DNA of 64,000 nucleotides. Origin: Sipunculus nudus (taxonomy: Eukaryota; Annelida; Sipuncula; Golfingiida; Sipunculidae). The notes under the pieces were generated by a model, which worked only from the letters and a program-made list of their open reading frames with translations, did not search any database and was not told the DNA's origin. Positions 33,236 through 46,060 of the stretch are shown here, in pieces. The stretch is from NCBI GenBank assembly GCA_026874595.1, contig CM049309.1, positions 48,964,079 through 49,028,078 on the forward strand, given 5' to 3'. Positions within the stretch are counted from its first letter, which is position 1. Each line of letters begins with the position of its first letter. Position numbers and translations under genes: made by a program.

Positions 33236-35222
33236 ATGGAGAGATCACAGAAAGTAAAACTATTCTGAAAGTCCGAGAAATCGCATAGAATGATTCTAAC
33301 CTGAGAGAGAAATCACAGAGAGTGAGACTAACCTGAGAGAAAAATTACAGAGAGTGAGACTAACCTGAAAGAGAAATCGCAAAGAGTGACTACCCTGAGA
33401 AAATTGCAGAGAGTGAGACGAACCTGAGAGAGAAATCGAAGATAGTGAGACTAACCTGAGAGAGAAATCGCAGAGAGTGAGACTAACCTGAGAGAGAAAT
33501 CGCGAAAGTGAGACTCCCTGAGAAAAATTGCAGAGAGTGAGACTAACCTGAGAGAGAAATTGCAGAGAGTGAGACTAACCTGAGAGAGAAATGGAAAAGT
33601 GAGACTACCCTTAGAGAGAAATCGCAAAGAGTGACTACCCTGAGAGAAATTGCAGAGTGAGACGAACCTGAGAGAGAAATCGAAGATAGTGAGACTAACC
33701 TGAGAGAGAAATCGCAGAGTGAGACTAACCTGAGAGAGAAATCGCGAAAGTGAGACTCCCTGAGAAAGAAATCGCAAAGTGAGACTTACCTGAGAGAGAA
33801 ATCGCGAAAGTGAGACTAACCTGAAAGAGAAATCGCAAAGTGAGACTACCCTGAGAGAAACTGCAGAGAGTGAGACTTACCTGAGAGAGAAATCGCAAAG
33901 TGAGACAACCCTGAGAGAAATTGCAGAGAGTGAGACTAACCTGAGAGAGAAATCGAAAAGTGAGACTACCCTTAGAGAGAAATCGCAGAGAGTGAGACTA
34001 ACCTGAGAGAGATATCGCAGAGTGAGACTACCCTTAGAGAGAAATCGCAGAGAGTGAGACTAACCTGAAAGAGAAATCGCAAAGAGAGACTACCCTGAGA
34101 GAAATTGCAGAGAGTGAGACTAACCTGAGAGAGAAATGGAAAAGTGAGACTACCCTTAGAGAGAAATCGCAGAGAGAGAGACTAACCTGAAAGAGAAATC
34201 GCAAAGTGAGACTACCCTGAGAGAAATTGTAGAGAGTGAGCCTAACCTGAGAGAGAAATCGAAAAGTGAGACTACCCTTAGAGAGAAATCGCAGAGAGTG
34301 AGACTAACCTGAAAGAGAAATCGCAAAGAGAGACTACCCTGAGAGAAATTGCAGAGAGTGAGACTAACCTGAGAGAGAAATCGCAGAGTGAGACTAACCT
34401 GAGAGAGAAATCGCGAAAGTGAGACTACCCTTAGAGAGAAATCGCAGAGAGTGAGACTAACCTGAAAGAGAAATCGCAAAGTGAGACTACCCTGAGAGAA
34501 ATTGCAGAGAGTGAGACTAAGCTGAGGGAGAAATCGAAAAGTGAGACTACCCTTAGAGAGAAATCGCAGAGAGTGAGACTAACCTGAAAGAGAAATCGCA
34601 AAGAGAGACTACCCTGAGAGAAATTGCAGAGAGTGAGACTAACCTGAGAGAGAAATCGCAAAGGGAGACTACCCTGAGAGAAATTGCAGAGAGTGAGACT
34701 AGCCTGAGAGAGAATTCGCAAAGAGAGACTATCCTGAGAGAAATTGCAAAGATTGAGACTAACCTGAGAGAGAAATCAAAGAGAGTGAGACTAACCTGAA
34801 TGAGAAATCGAAGAGAGTGAGCCTTACCCGAGAGAGAAATCGCAGAGATTGAGACTAACCTCAGAGAAAAATCGCGAAAGTGAGACTAACCTGAGACAGA
34901 ATTTGCAGAGAGTGAGACTCATATAAAGAGAAATCGCAGAGTGTGAGACTAACCTGAAACACCGAGAGATCGCATAGAGTTAAACTAACCTGAGAAAGAA
35001 ATCGCAGAGAGTGAAACTGTTCTAAGACATCATATAGAGTGTCAGTAATCAACGGAGGCAGGGAGGTCACAGAAAAGGGTGAGACAAATCTGAGAGATTA
35101 TTAATCTAAGAAAGAGATATTGCAGTGAGAGACCTATCAGAGGGAGAGAGAGATTGAAAGAAAGAGTATGAGAGAGAAGATAAACCGCTTGAAACAAGAG
35201 AGAGACATCACAGAGTTAGGCT

Positions 35223-35270
<48 letters not shown>

Positions 35271-35330
35271 ACAGAGAATGTCAGAGAGACAGAATGTTTT
35301 CGGAGAGGGATAGAGAGTGAAAGAGACCTT
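33236..35330 (+). repeat. 2-kb purine-rich VNTR, about 30-32-bp unit
   Basis: About 55-60 imperfect units around GTGAGACTAACCTGAGAG and AGAAATCGCAGA. Unit variants (ACTAACC, ACTACCC, AATCGC, AATTGC) recur in patterns of two or three, which indicates higher-order copying. The plus strand is strongly purine-biased. From about 35070 it decays into AGAGAG-rich sequence with a pure (GA)n run at 35228-35268. Minus-strand frames of up to 108 codons with LSQVSLTL repeats are translations of the array and not genes. Confidence 0.95.
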
Positions 35331-35752
35331 TGAACATTGTTTCAGGTTTGCAGATTCTTCAGGTTCGAACAACATATAAAAATTAAAATCCTAAACATAT
35401 TTATCAATGATAAAACCATTCTTTTTGGATGCCTGAGTTTAAATACAAAATTGGGCTGCCGTTACCAGAAAAGCAGATAACATTCAATACTTAACAAACG
35501 CTCTTTAAAATAAGACACTTTCGTCGTATTAGGAGAGATCAATTTCCCTCAATATATTTCACATCAGATTACAAACGAGTTCCGTCATTTCTTGTAGATT
35601 TTGAATGAGATTATTTCGAATTCATGGCTTTAATTGCAGGAATGCCTCCCTATTTTGAAAATTTCAATTTTCTTCAAACCTATTCACATTTATCTCTTTA
35701 GAATGGCGCTAATACTGAACACCAATGACAATCTTAGCATTTTAAGCTTTAA
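35331..35752. other. No recognised features
   Basis: AT-rich unique-looking sequence. Confidence 0.5.
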
Positions 35753-36043
35753 TTATAACAGAAGCAATCGAGTTTCAACTGTCTTGTTGTTAGAATTCTC
35801 CTCCTGACCGTCAATTTGTATTAATACATCATGAATCAATGCAAGTTTCGCAGGCAGCAGCGCAGGTACCTCAGCAAGAATATGACTGACAGCTAAGAAA
35901 GAACCCTCAAGGCTATAAACAATTTCCTCTCTGAAGAAGGCAGTTTTAATGACGACTCCAATGTTAAATGATCTGACTAAATTAACATCATATTCTTTTT
36001 TTGCACCTATCTCTGATGGCTTCAGCTTTCTCGCGCCCGGCAA
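35753..36043 (-). CDS. Unrecognised open frame, possible exon
   Basis: About 96 codons with no ATG (the first codon is TTG). It has mixed composition (REEIVYSLEGSFLAVSHILA). A donor-like GAG|GTACCT lies inside, after SHILAE. No domain recognised; exon status is speculative. Confidence 0.2.
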   Translation of the reverse strand: MPGARKLKPSEIGAKKEYDVNLVRSFNIGVVIKTAFFREEIVYSLEGSFLAVSHILAEVPALLPAKLALIHDVLIQIDGQEENSNNKTVETRLLLL

Positions 36044-36936
36044 GTTTAGAGACAGAAAACCTTATGAAATAAATGAAAAAAAATGAGCCTAGGGCGTCAT
36101 TGAAGTCACTTGAAATCTAAAAGAATTAAAGATTGGAGGCAGCTAGAAATTCAGAAATTATGAAAGAGTGCATGATTTAACGCAACATTAAAATCAGATA
36201 AAACATAAAACGCCAAAAAAAAATAAAGTATCATTAAATTCAGGTGAAAGTATGATAGAGAGATTGTAAGCAACATTAAATTCATGATGTTTTCATTGAA
36301 TTAACCTGGCGAGGCAGGAGAAAGTTGTTAGGTAAGGCACACGGCATCTTCTAGAGTTATTGCAATTTTCACAATGTATAAATAGCGAACACGTATTTTC
36401 TGACACTCCTTATAGTCCTCCTATACTTAGTCGTCACAGGAATTTGTCACATTCTTTTATGAGTTTTGAGTCATGAAGAACGATTATGTAACCCTTAAAT
36501 CAGAGCGTAAAATGTGAATATGAAGCTTAAACTTAACAGCAGCTAAAAAAAGTGTTACAAGAACCATCCAAAATAATCAACTAAACTTGGCATACGCGTA
36601 ACAACGGCAATTGTTGCTGTTACGATTATAAATATAATGAGCTGAGGGACCAGTTCATTTTATGTACTTAACCTTCACGAAATCAACCTTGGCTACGTTT
36701 CACAGGGGTGTTTAAAGGCTATTACTCACATGCACATGTTCAAGCCTTTTTACACACACACACACGTATACACGCATTCATTTTTTTATGTACGATGATA
36801 GACTTCATTTTTGCATTGACTTCATTCACATGTCACGTTTCCTCAAAACTCCCCAAATTGAATCCACGGTAAAAAAATGAACCTTTTTTTAACAAAGGCA
36901 TCCTGCACTGGTCACAGCAAAAACCACCTGTCTGTT
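36044..36936. other. No recognised features
   Basis: AT-rich. A small (AC)n run lies near 36754-36766. Confidence 0.5.
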
Positions 36937-37022
36937 TATCTATTTTATCTTATCTAATCTTATCTCTCTATCTGTCTAATCTGTATAATCTGTATATCTA
37001 TCTATCTCTTTCCCTCTCTCTC

Positions 37023-37098
<76 letters not shown>
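36937..37098. repeat. Compound microsatellite (TCTA)n, (CT)n, (TA)n
   Basis: Degenerate TATCT repeats (36937-37015) lead into (CT)n at about 37017-37056 and (TA)n at about 37057-37097. Confidence 0.93.
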
Positions 37099-37099
<1 letters not shown>

Positions 37100-38363
37100 C
37101 ATTTTGGACAAGTATCATTCCTCTGACACTTGTGAGCATAATAATTGGTTATTCCATCTAAGCAATTCGTTTCAATGCTTTACATCTTAACTAATTGACT
37201 CTCATCTTTCAAGTTTACAGTGGAACCATTACGTTAAAGCGACCAACTACATTGTAAAATTTTACTCACTTCAGTAAAGAAATTTCATTTATCTCAAGTC
37301 TCCCTCCGATCAAATAATTCGCTTAATTTCTTTGCCGAAGAGGTGTATCCCCTTTAAAACTCCCTTTGGTAACCTAGCAACCGCACAGTGTAACAGACAA
37401 ATTATTCACCAGATGAGGGCCCATGTCTCCGAACCAGAGCTGACTTTATTTCTTCGATAACTCTTGCTAATCTGTCTTCTGTCGCGCGTAAAAATGCCAC
37501 TCACAAAGTGTACTGCTATATAAACGTTCTCGAAAGCGATTATGGCAGTTTAGTAGAAACTTTTATAATGAAAGTTCCGAGACGCTGAATAGTTCGTTTC
37601 TTAGGTTTACATCGACATAATGTGGATGCCTACTGTTAGTGGAAGCTAGGAACAACGTTCTCTTGATTGTTCACTGGAGAGATTATAACACTTGAATAGA
37701 GCTCCCAATAAAAGACAAAGTTTAAAATATTAGCAGGTAAATGAAAGAAAAGATGAAGAGATTAATAAAAGACTTATTTCTTCTTATAGAAATAATGCTG
37801 TGGGGGAACTCTGTCGCAAATAATTAGCAGGCAATAATCCTCATGCCTGTAACTTTTCATTCTCAGTATTTTTATTCAAAGCTTGGCTGGCGCTAAAAAG
37901 TTTATACCATCAAAATGTCAAGAGTTGAACTGATCACTTCATCACATTTTACCTCACTAGTTTTGATCATTTCATTAACAGAATGAGATGTATCTAATTA
38001 TTGTGAAATGATTTATGCGCTGGACATATGAAGTGTAAATTCAAAATAAATCAGTAGTTTTACCGAACATAAACGATATATGGATCCTCCGAGTAACATA
38101 ATATACACAAGGACCTATCTTCACTCGGAACCTGTCAGTACATTCTCACTTAATCCTATTTATTCCCTCTGAATTATAAGCAACAGCCACAATAACCCTT
38201 CGTCTCTACACAGAAAACTACTGGTACAGCGATTCCACATATACATACGCTATGATTATATATGATTAACTTTATTTCACAGATATTATCTGCTTCCCGC
38301 TGGCAAAGAATTCCTCTGAGACCCCTGGTAATGTTTAAACCTCAAGGATGCGCCCTCTCAACC
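37099..38363. other. No recognised features
   Basis: AT-rich. No frames over 60 codons and no recognised repeats. Confidence 0.45.
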
Positions 38364-38564
38364 CAGGAGCGCATGCAGAGAAGGAGGGAGGGGTCCAGCG
38401 GATTCCCTTTTTCTGCCGCCGCAACTTTATTTTAAGGTTTTCAGACCAAGTTTGGCGGCCTGAACCCCCCCCCCCCTTCAATACCAGGGGAGCATTAATC
38501 AGATTTTGTCTTAAGTCCTCCTAGGTTAGCCCCCTCCTTTTCCTAAATCCTTGATTCGCCCCTG
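38364..38564. mobile_element. 201-bp hAT-like MITE
   Basis: The left end reads CAGGAGCGCATGCAG and the right end, on the opposite strand, CAGGGGCGAATCAAGG. Both are followed by AGGAGGG. The CAGGGGCG start is typical of hAT termini. The flanking octamers (TCTCAACC and GAACTGGG) are not a duplication, so the copy is old or misdelimited. A run of C (38466-38477) lies inside. Confidence 0.45.
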
Positions 38565-39424
38565 GAACTGGGACTGATCATTGGCGGGAAGGTAAATGTA
38601 GAACGAATAACCCTCTAGCACCTGTTATAGGTCGCTACTACCAAGGGGCTGAGAAAAGGGACTGAACAGACTAAAATTACACTAGGGCCATTAAGACAAA
38701 GTGAAAATTACGATGAGGCATAAGTTGTCGGTAACATAGGACTATAAAGACCAACTTTTTTATATCTTGCAACACCATTTCGCATTATTACGCCGTTACT
38801 TATATGTAATTAGTAATATGTGTCATCATCATAAGCAGAGACACTTTCTCCAAGACGTCTCATCCAGGGTTCCGTGATTTTTCATGGTGAGGTCATGTGA
38901 TACGTGAATAAACAGAAACCCTCAAGTTAAACAAAAATACAAACAATGGTCCATCTGGTAATATTTGAGAAGATTTTCTTATACAAATAAGAAAACTGTC
39001 ACCTTTATTAAAATTCTATGAAATGTTTTCATGTTCTTAAATGTTGTCAGATTTCACGCACAGAACCGAGTAAATACGATACCCTCTACTTTGCAGAATT
39101 AATTACAATGACATCAATAAGAATCAGGAAATACATGTATATGCTTTTAGCTCAATATATTTTAATATCTGACACAATCGTTAGATATTCAAACCCAATA
39201 CATTCAATGTGAGACAAACTGAAATACCTATTCCTTAATGAGAGGTAGGCAGTCAAGTATAGAGTAACAAGTAATACATGAAAGATTTTTATCCTTTTGT
39301 AAAAAAGCCACATTTTCTATATGATTGTATAAAGTACAGTCCAAAGGGATGTAGTTTAAATGCCTGACGGGAACGGGTGCGTTTTGTTGAACTGAGGAGC
39401 CACCAGGGGAACTTTGTCAATACA
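38565..39424. other. No recognised features
   Basis: AT-rich, unique-looking. The minus-strand continuation of the propeller-like frame may extend to about 39290 in another frame. Confidence 0.4.
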
Positions 39425-39817
39425 TTAACGTCGTTCATGATTGCACCAGCCGCGAAATGTCGTGGATTCTCCCACATGGGGGTTATAAAGGGGGCGCCTA
39501 TAGGACAGACATTTGTGTTTATTCTTATGAATCATTGGATACACTCCAAAATTATTGTATTGTAAACAGGCTTTGAGGCTGGGTGAACAATCATTCATCC
39601 TTTTCATCTCAGTCATTTGGTGTACCTTATGTTGGGTAAACATGAATTGTGATTCACCCGTTCCCCCGGGGGTGTCCCATCCCACCAAGTCACCAAGTGC
39701 AGCCACATAGACAGAACCTTCTTTATCAATGGCGTATAAAGTAGGAGAAACATTTAATTTTGCAATTTTTATTTTCCTTCCGTATATACCAGTATCTAAT
39801 TTGTACGAATAAACCAT
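39425..39817 (-). pseudogene. Possible beta-propeller (NHL-like) gene fragment
   Basis: A 130-codon minus-strand frame. Its first 60 residues read like one propeller blade: VYSYKLDTG, then LNVSPTLYAIDKEGSVYVAA. This fits the known NHL-type rhythm of Asp/Glu-Gly followed by a VYVA strand, as in TRIM-NHL proteins. A donor-like AAG|GTACAC follows FMFTQHK, and the sequence after it looks less protein-like. An in-frame stop lies directly before the first ATG. No second blade, RING or B-box was found. It could be one exon of a gene or a decayed fragment. Confidence 0.35.
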
Positions 39818-40450
39818 TCATTTATCATGTTTAAAACTACTAGCAGAAAAAAGCTCGAGCTCCAATAGGTAATAACAATGAAGATATTGTTTTTTTTAAA
39901 TAAATTTTATTGATTGTTTTTTATTTATAAAGCGGAAGTAAATGAATCATTCATTTCTTTTTTATGTGGTGCTATACTATATACTGTACGAAAAAAAGTA
40001 TTTTAGATATCTAACATTTCCAATTAGGTTGTTTCTCTCAGATTACAAGGAATATTATTTAATGACATGGAAGTTTACTACCCACTCCCCACTGCAGTAT
40101 TTCCCCGGGGGATATAAATCTGTGATGATTTATTGAGGGGAACCTAAGCTTCTGCTATGTGTATGGAACTATAAAAATGAGATCAGGTGCTATTTAAAAC
40201 TAGTTTTCGCGTCCAATGTTAAGGTCGATTTAATCATTTTAACCTACAAATTTAATCTGTAAAATTCCATTTCGGACAACGTTAAAGAATGGCACCGTAA
40301 ACATTCATTCATTTATATCCTTATGTTATCCTGCGGGTTCTTGGTTATCAACCCCATCCCTGTACAATAACAACGAGGAATTCCCCGATTGTATACACTC
40401 CTTTGTGACTGTGAGTGATGCACAAGTGTGGGGCACGACCAACAATATGT
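39818..40450. other. No recognised features
   Basis: AT-rich sequence without repeats or exons that I recognise. Confidence 0.45.
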
Positions 40451-40451
40451 G

Positions 40452-40492
<41 letters not shown>
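40452..40492. repeat. (TA)n microsatellite
   Basis: About 40 bp of TA repeats. The YIYIYI frames on both strands come from it. Confidence 0.95.
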
Positions 40493-40494
<2 letters not shown>

Positions 40495-41618
40495 AAAACC
40501 TTCAATTATTCTCCTGCCAGCATATAATTTATTTTGTGTTGTTTACTGTACTCTCACCATACAGCTTGAGCAATTCCGGTTATTAGACATGTATATGTTA
40601 TAACAAAGGAAAGAGAAACATACCCTTTTAGCTATTTGATATAAGTCAGTTACCTGTAGTTTTGCATTTGCCGTTTAAAAGGTATTCCGATGGTAGAACG
40701 CCACCGTACCGCTGATAATATATTTTAGTTCAGCTGAGTAATTAACCGCCATTCTTAATGAGACTTTTTTGACAATTAGGTTAACTTGATAAAATTATAC
40801 ATGATCACATAGTTTTGGCTTACCGTCATAATAACTGATATACCTTTGTCAGTGGTATTGTGTTTTATCGTAGTTAGTTATTCAATTGGTAGGATATTAG
40901 GCTGGTGTATCTGTATTTAATTATGTTTGCCTTGTTATTAATGGCTGTTGAAGACCTTTTGCCGAGGCTTAGGATAACATCAAAGTAACAATCCATTTGA
41001 TTTTAATCTGGTTAATTTGGATGATCATAATATGTTTTGTTCGAGTGATACTTCAACTATTGGGAGTTCGGGCAGTTTGTTTGTCACCGCTTAGGGAGAG
41101 AGTCATACACTGGATCAGGGCCCTTTTTTTTGTTCTGGCAAACAGAAACGATCTGTAATGCCATCATGGAGTTGGTGAACCAAGTCGTTCATTGTTCTCT
41201 GTTTGTGTTAAAGCCAACCATTCCCCCTGTCTTATCTGTAAAATTTATGTGATTTCTGGATTTTTCTCTGCGAATATATCAATTAACTTTTGTCATGTGA
41301 ATAGACATATTTATTTTGAGGTCAGAGGCCACGCTCGTACAGGAGGTTTTTACCGAGTGTGGTACCTTAGTTACTTACAAGACTTTCTATTATTTATTGG
41401 TTTCACAGGTATATATGTTCGTTCAGAATAGGTAAATGATAAGCTCTGTGATTGGATGTATCTAAGAGGCTAAGGCTGGACAATAAACATTTCAAAGTCA
41501 TGTTACCTAAGTTTCTTAGAAACTTAGTTTGTGAGTTTAGTTAACTCCTGCTCAGAATTCTTCTTATAATGCCTTTGTGACGAGATGACTCTGTGTTAGG
41601 TAATACGGTACATGCGCA
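40493..41618. other. No recognised features
   Basis: One 79-codon plus-strand frame (41192-41431) without a known domain; otherwise AT-rich. Confidence 0.4.
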
Positions 41619-41900
41619 AATGTTGACAAACAAAACATGTAACTGCGGGATGTTGTTTGCATATGTACAGATGTTTTATGATCACTAGTGCAAAACGCCA
41701 TTTGTAAGACCCTGGTTCGTCAGCTCTCCTGGTTGACAGTTAAATGTGTTTGAATGTTTTGGCGGACCCCCACATGTTGTTAACATGTAGATTTTAATGA
41801 AGAGAATAGCCTATATATGTTCCGAGGGAGCTGCGAGTTTTTTGCCTGTTTTTGTGAATGGTTGAAGGGATTTTCTTTACTCAATAGACGTAAGATATTG
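41619..41900. repeat. Dispersed repeat C, copy 2 (pair with 9982-10275)
   Basis: Co-linear with 9982-10275 in the same orientation. Matching landmarks are AAATGTTGACAAA, GCAAAACGCCATTTG, TTTTGGCGGACCCC, TTTTTTGCCTGTTTTTGT and AAGGGATTTTCTTT. The similarity fades after about 41900. Confidence 0.5.
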
Positions 41901-44900
41901 GAATAGGAGTCTATAATATTAGTGTAACACACAGCAAAGTTTAAAGATTCTGACAAATGTGTACATATGGTCTCTGACTTCTTTAACATTGTTTTTTGTC
42001 CCATTTATAAAACATGTGTACAAAACACTAACAATCAGTAGAATTAATGACATCACGGGATCCTGAGTGGAATAATGCAATGATTTCGCTTTTTGGTTGA
42101 TATAGAATTTGAAAGTCTGGGAACTTTTGAAGTTAACTTTTCGAATTAAGGCACTCAAATATCATTTTAGAAAGCGCCGACTCTAATTAATAACGTCAGA
42201 CATTTCCTCGCAGAGATCTCAAAGAATTAATTTTGGAAATGTACTCACATAATTCACATGTAAAGTTGAATGATGCAGATTGTTACGATCGAAAACAGAA
42301 AGAATGAAAGTTATTAGATGCATTCAAGGAAACAGCGGTGCCCAGTTACCGAATGCATTGAATAAACACGTGAAAATGCACTCAAATTAGCAGAAGTGAA
42401 TTAAGTTTTAAATTACAAAGTGGAACCCTTAGAGTGACTATAACCTTATAAATTGTTGTTCAAAATGGAGGTTTAAGGTTACCGGATGGAGAATCAAATG
42501 ATGTGAGCTCAGTAATTTACCAAAAATATATTTTTTAACCTTTGCAATTAAATATATTAGGACCTTAAATGAAAATCAACGGAAAATTGCTCGATCATTT
42601 AACAAAAAAAAACACAGAAAAACAGATCGATTGCCTAAAGTTCTCGTTATTTCAGTACAGTATGTAATGAAAAGTTATTATGGCTTATGGAAAATCAGTA
42701 TATTATGAAGTATTTCCTTAGCTTAGGGGGCACATGTGTTTGTCATTTGACGAGAATTGATAAGAGAAACTAAATATCGTATATTTTACATTGACTCATT
42801 AACTTTCTACCTAATCGAAATGAAGATTCCGATGATTGCGTCAGAAAACGCTCATTGCGAATTTATCAGCATTCCGCTACTTGTAAATCCATTTCCATTT
42901 ATAATTTATATAAAGCTGATGCTTGGCTAGAAACATATATGGCACAAATTAAGAAATGTCGAAAAAACATTAACAGAAAAAGAAATGAAAATCAACATGA
43001 AGCAGATATTCCAGAAGGTTTATAAATAATTGCAATATTCATATGCCCCATTCAATCTTCTTTGCTATAAAATGGGTTTGGTCAGTGTTTAAAACTAGAA
43101 AGCACCCTCACAGCATACCCCCGAAATCATTATCATTGGGCTCATCAGGATTTGATCCAGAATATACGTCTCTCGTTTTTTTACGGTTAATGGTTATACA
43201 ATTGGCAGGGTCGGCTGGCCTGAAAAGCGTAAAGACGTGTGAAATTTCGTGAACATTGAATGAATCTCACGGCAGTTAAAAATATAATTACATGTTTGTT
43301 TTCTGTTTGTTTGACAACAATTATCACAAAAACGTTTTAATGAATTACCAAAATTTTCATCTACTGGTGTTCATGGACCAAGGTAAAAGTGATTGAATTT
43401 CTTGGGGATCGATTATGTTTCGGAGATAATGTACTTGCTTGAACAAACAAAAAACACAGAGAAAGGGGTTAAATTTGGCTGGTTCCGTATCCAGATCCGT
43501 CCTGAGAATAAACCAAATCGCGCCCTCATTTTATCGATGATCGTTTGGTGCATGTTAATCGTTTAAGGAAACTTCATTGAATTTTATCCTGTGATTTCAG
43601 ATATATTGTGGGGATATACAGACAGACAGACGTTCAGGGATGAAAAGTAGCGTCATTTGGACCTTCTGACATCAGAGACTCTACGACCAGCTTACTGACT
43701 GTCAGGATACCTTTAAATCCTTCAGTGAGGAACGCACTTCAAGGTATTATGCGGATGCGAATATATTCGTCGTTTCGATAATGACTCACGGCCTACAAGT
43801 AAGTTTTTACTTTACATAAACCAGACCAATCGTTAGCTCATTTCATATACTTTCTAACAACAACGGGGTGAGAAATATTCCGTTTCAACTTAGCATATTG
43901 TTAAATCCCTGTGCATTTTTGTTATTTTCTGACTGTATGAATACAAGCACGGCCACACGGGTTACTGGACGAGAGGCAACTTGTACGTGATACAGGAAAT
44001 GACCCCTTACCATAGAGAAGGATTTTCATTTTGGGTTGTGAGTTCACATGTATTCTGTTGTGTTAATTAATCAGCCGTAGCCTTATGTTAAGAGTATTGG
44101 CTGATTACCCCGAAACAATGCAACATTATGGAAGGCCACTAAAATGCGTTCCCCGTATGGCTTATATCTCGTATGACTCAAGTTAGCCTTACCAGCCCAA
44201 TAAATACCTTCTGAGTCGTGTATTCACGGCTTTGATGAATATCATGATATCTGAAAACGACAGGAGGTTATGACATGTATTGTCTGACATGAGTCTGGTT
44301 CCATTTTTCTGAAATGATCTAAGTATGATGAAGTTGTAAGCGCCTGTTACAATTCAGTTTCATTCACTGGTTACATCCCTGTTCTGAAACTGTGAGTTTG
44401 ATATGATACTTGACCGCTGACGTGTTTGCATGAGCTAAGCTAGCTTCTTAAAAAAAAGGGGTATTACCTAGGAGGGGTACCAGTCTACAGTCCATCAACA
44501 GGTCACACAGTTCATGAAGTATTAACTTTGGACAGAAGAGCTCAATGACAATACTACCAAATACCTGCTTAAATGATACTTAAATTGACCTTTAAACCAT
44601 GCTTTCCCTTACCGGAAGTTAAGGTAGCGCTATAATGTGGTCCAGACGATTCCATTCGCATAATCCTGGTCATTTGTGTATGGATTAAATCGGGACACCA
44701 TTTCCGGGAAGTCATAGTCTGCCCAGGCCAATAAGAGATCATTACGGGACCGTCCTGTGACCATATCACCAATTCAGTAATTCTGGTTATCTAATTTAAA
44801 ATAAAATTACTTAATTGTTAATGAGAACAGTAAACCTTTCGATCGGCTTTTACATGGTCAGCACGGTACACGTACCCTATAATGTGGGCCTTGTGTCCGG

Positions 44901-45300
44901 AGGGGAGGGGAAGGGGGACAAGTCGCGCTCATATTTTTAGGATAGAAGCAAACCTTTGCCCGCTTTTTGAATAAAAAAAAAATTAAAATGATATTGATTA
45001 TTGAACAAATGCATATAGTATCTGTCAGCTAATTAAAGTTATTATTTATTATTTTTTTCTCAATAATCTTTCGACTATACGTGACATATTGAGAACCTTT
45101 ATGAAACCATATGCGTCTGTTACCTTAATGAATCGTTATATAGTGCAAGTGACCAGTAAAGTGTACTGTAATGATGACTGCTTTTAAATATAGGTGATTT
45201 AAATCAAATTTATATTATGAAACGTTAATTGTTGAAATAACCAAAATAAGTATTCTTTAATGTGACTGAAAGGAATAACACTAAATATGGGCAGTCGAAA
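41901..45300. other. AT-rich stretch, nothing firm
   Basis: No repeat family recognised. A small (CAGA)n run is near 43620. The 67-codon minus-strand frame at 44569-44772 was considered for a lectin-like exon and rejected. Confidence 0.4.
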
Positions 45301-45339
45301 AGCGACTACGTGTATCAGCCGAATCAGAGGATATGGATA

Positions 45340-46060
45340 AAGTGAGGCATGGAATGTCTCCTGACGTGACAGGTCTCCAAATGTGTGAAATCAGAGATGC
45401 ACAAGTACCCCAAGACGCACGAACGGACGAAACTATAAACAAATATTATAGGTTGCAACACCAGTCATATTTACAAGATAAAGCTGTTAAAGATCTTTGG
45501 ACATGCAAAATTTCAGACTGATACATCAAACATCTCCTGATATATGTGATTTTCACACACAAAAATGTAGGCCTATACGACAAATCACTCCTGAGATAAG
45601 GCATTATTGTATTCTTCGAAAATGTAACAGGATTTTGCGCCACCTGTCTTTTCTACGACAAGGCTATCCAGGATGGATAAACTTGCATCATTACAGGCTC
45701 ATACATCCATCCGCTCCTGAAATATGTATAATTTTCACCCAAAACAGATTAGTGGATGGACGCTAGGCGAAAACGATTGTAGGTGGCGCCACCAGGCTCC
45801 TCTAGGAGATTAAGACAGAAAAGATCTATGGATGAGTATATCAAACCACTCCTGAGATAAATGTATGGGTGTATTCTACGAATACGGGATTATATGTCAC
45901 CTGCCATCTGCACGAGGCAGCTATCCAAGAGGGATTAACATGCCAAATTATAGGCCGATACCTCACACCACTTTTGAGATATTTGCTTTTAACACAAGAA
46001 AAGCTCGCAGATGGAAACACCGAGGAAAGAATTGTATAATTAAGCCGGGTATCAGAAAGA
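45340..46060 (+). repeat. Degenerate tandem array F, unit about 110-185 bp
   Basis: Units share CATGCAAAATTTCAG, CCACTCCTGAGATA, GTGATTTTCACACA and GGTGGCGCCACC. Unit starts lie near 45502, 45685, 45830 and 45939. Related units lie at 61680-62100 (CATGCCAAATTTCGG, CCACTGCCGAGATATG, GGTGGCGCCACC). The 90-codon frames here are not genes. Confidence 0.7.

Noticed and set aside
33451-35070. Minus-strand open frames with repeated LSQVSLTL peptides
   Set aside because: They are the translation of the VNTR units in one frame. The frame breaks wherever unit length changes, and no start, domain or codon bias supports a protein.
44569-44772. Frame resembling a C-type lectin block (IWSQDGPVMISYWPGQ)
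   Set aside because: Only about 20 residues fit the pattern. The cysteines and the calcium-binding motif do not line up, and the match needs a frameshift.
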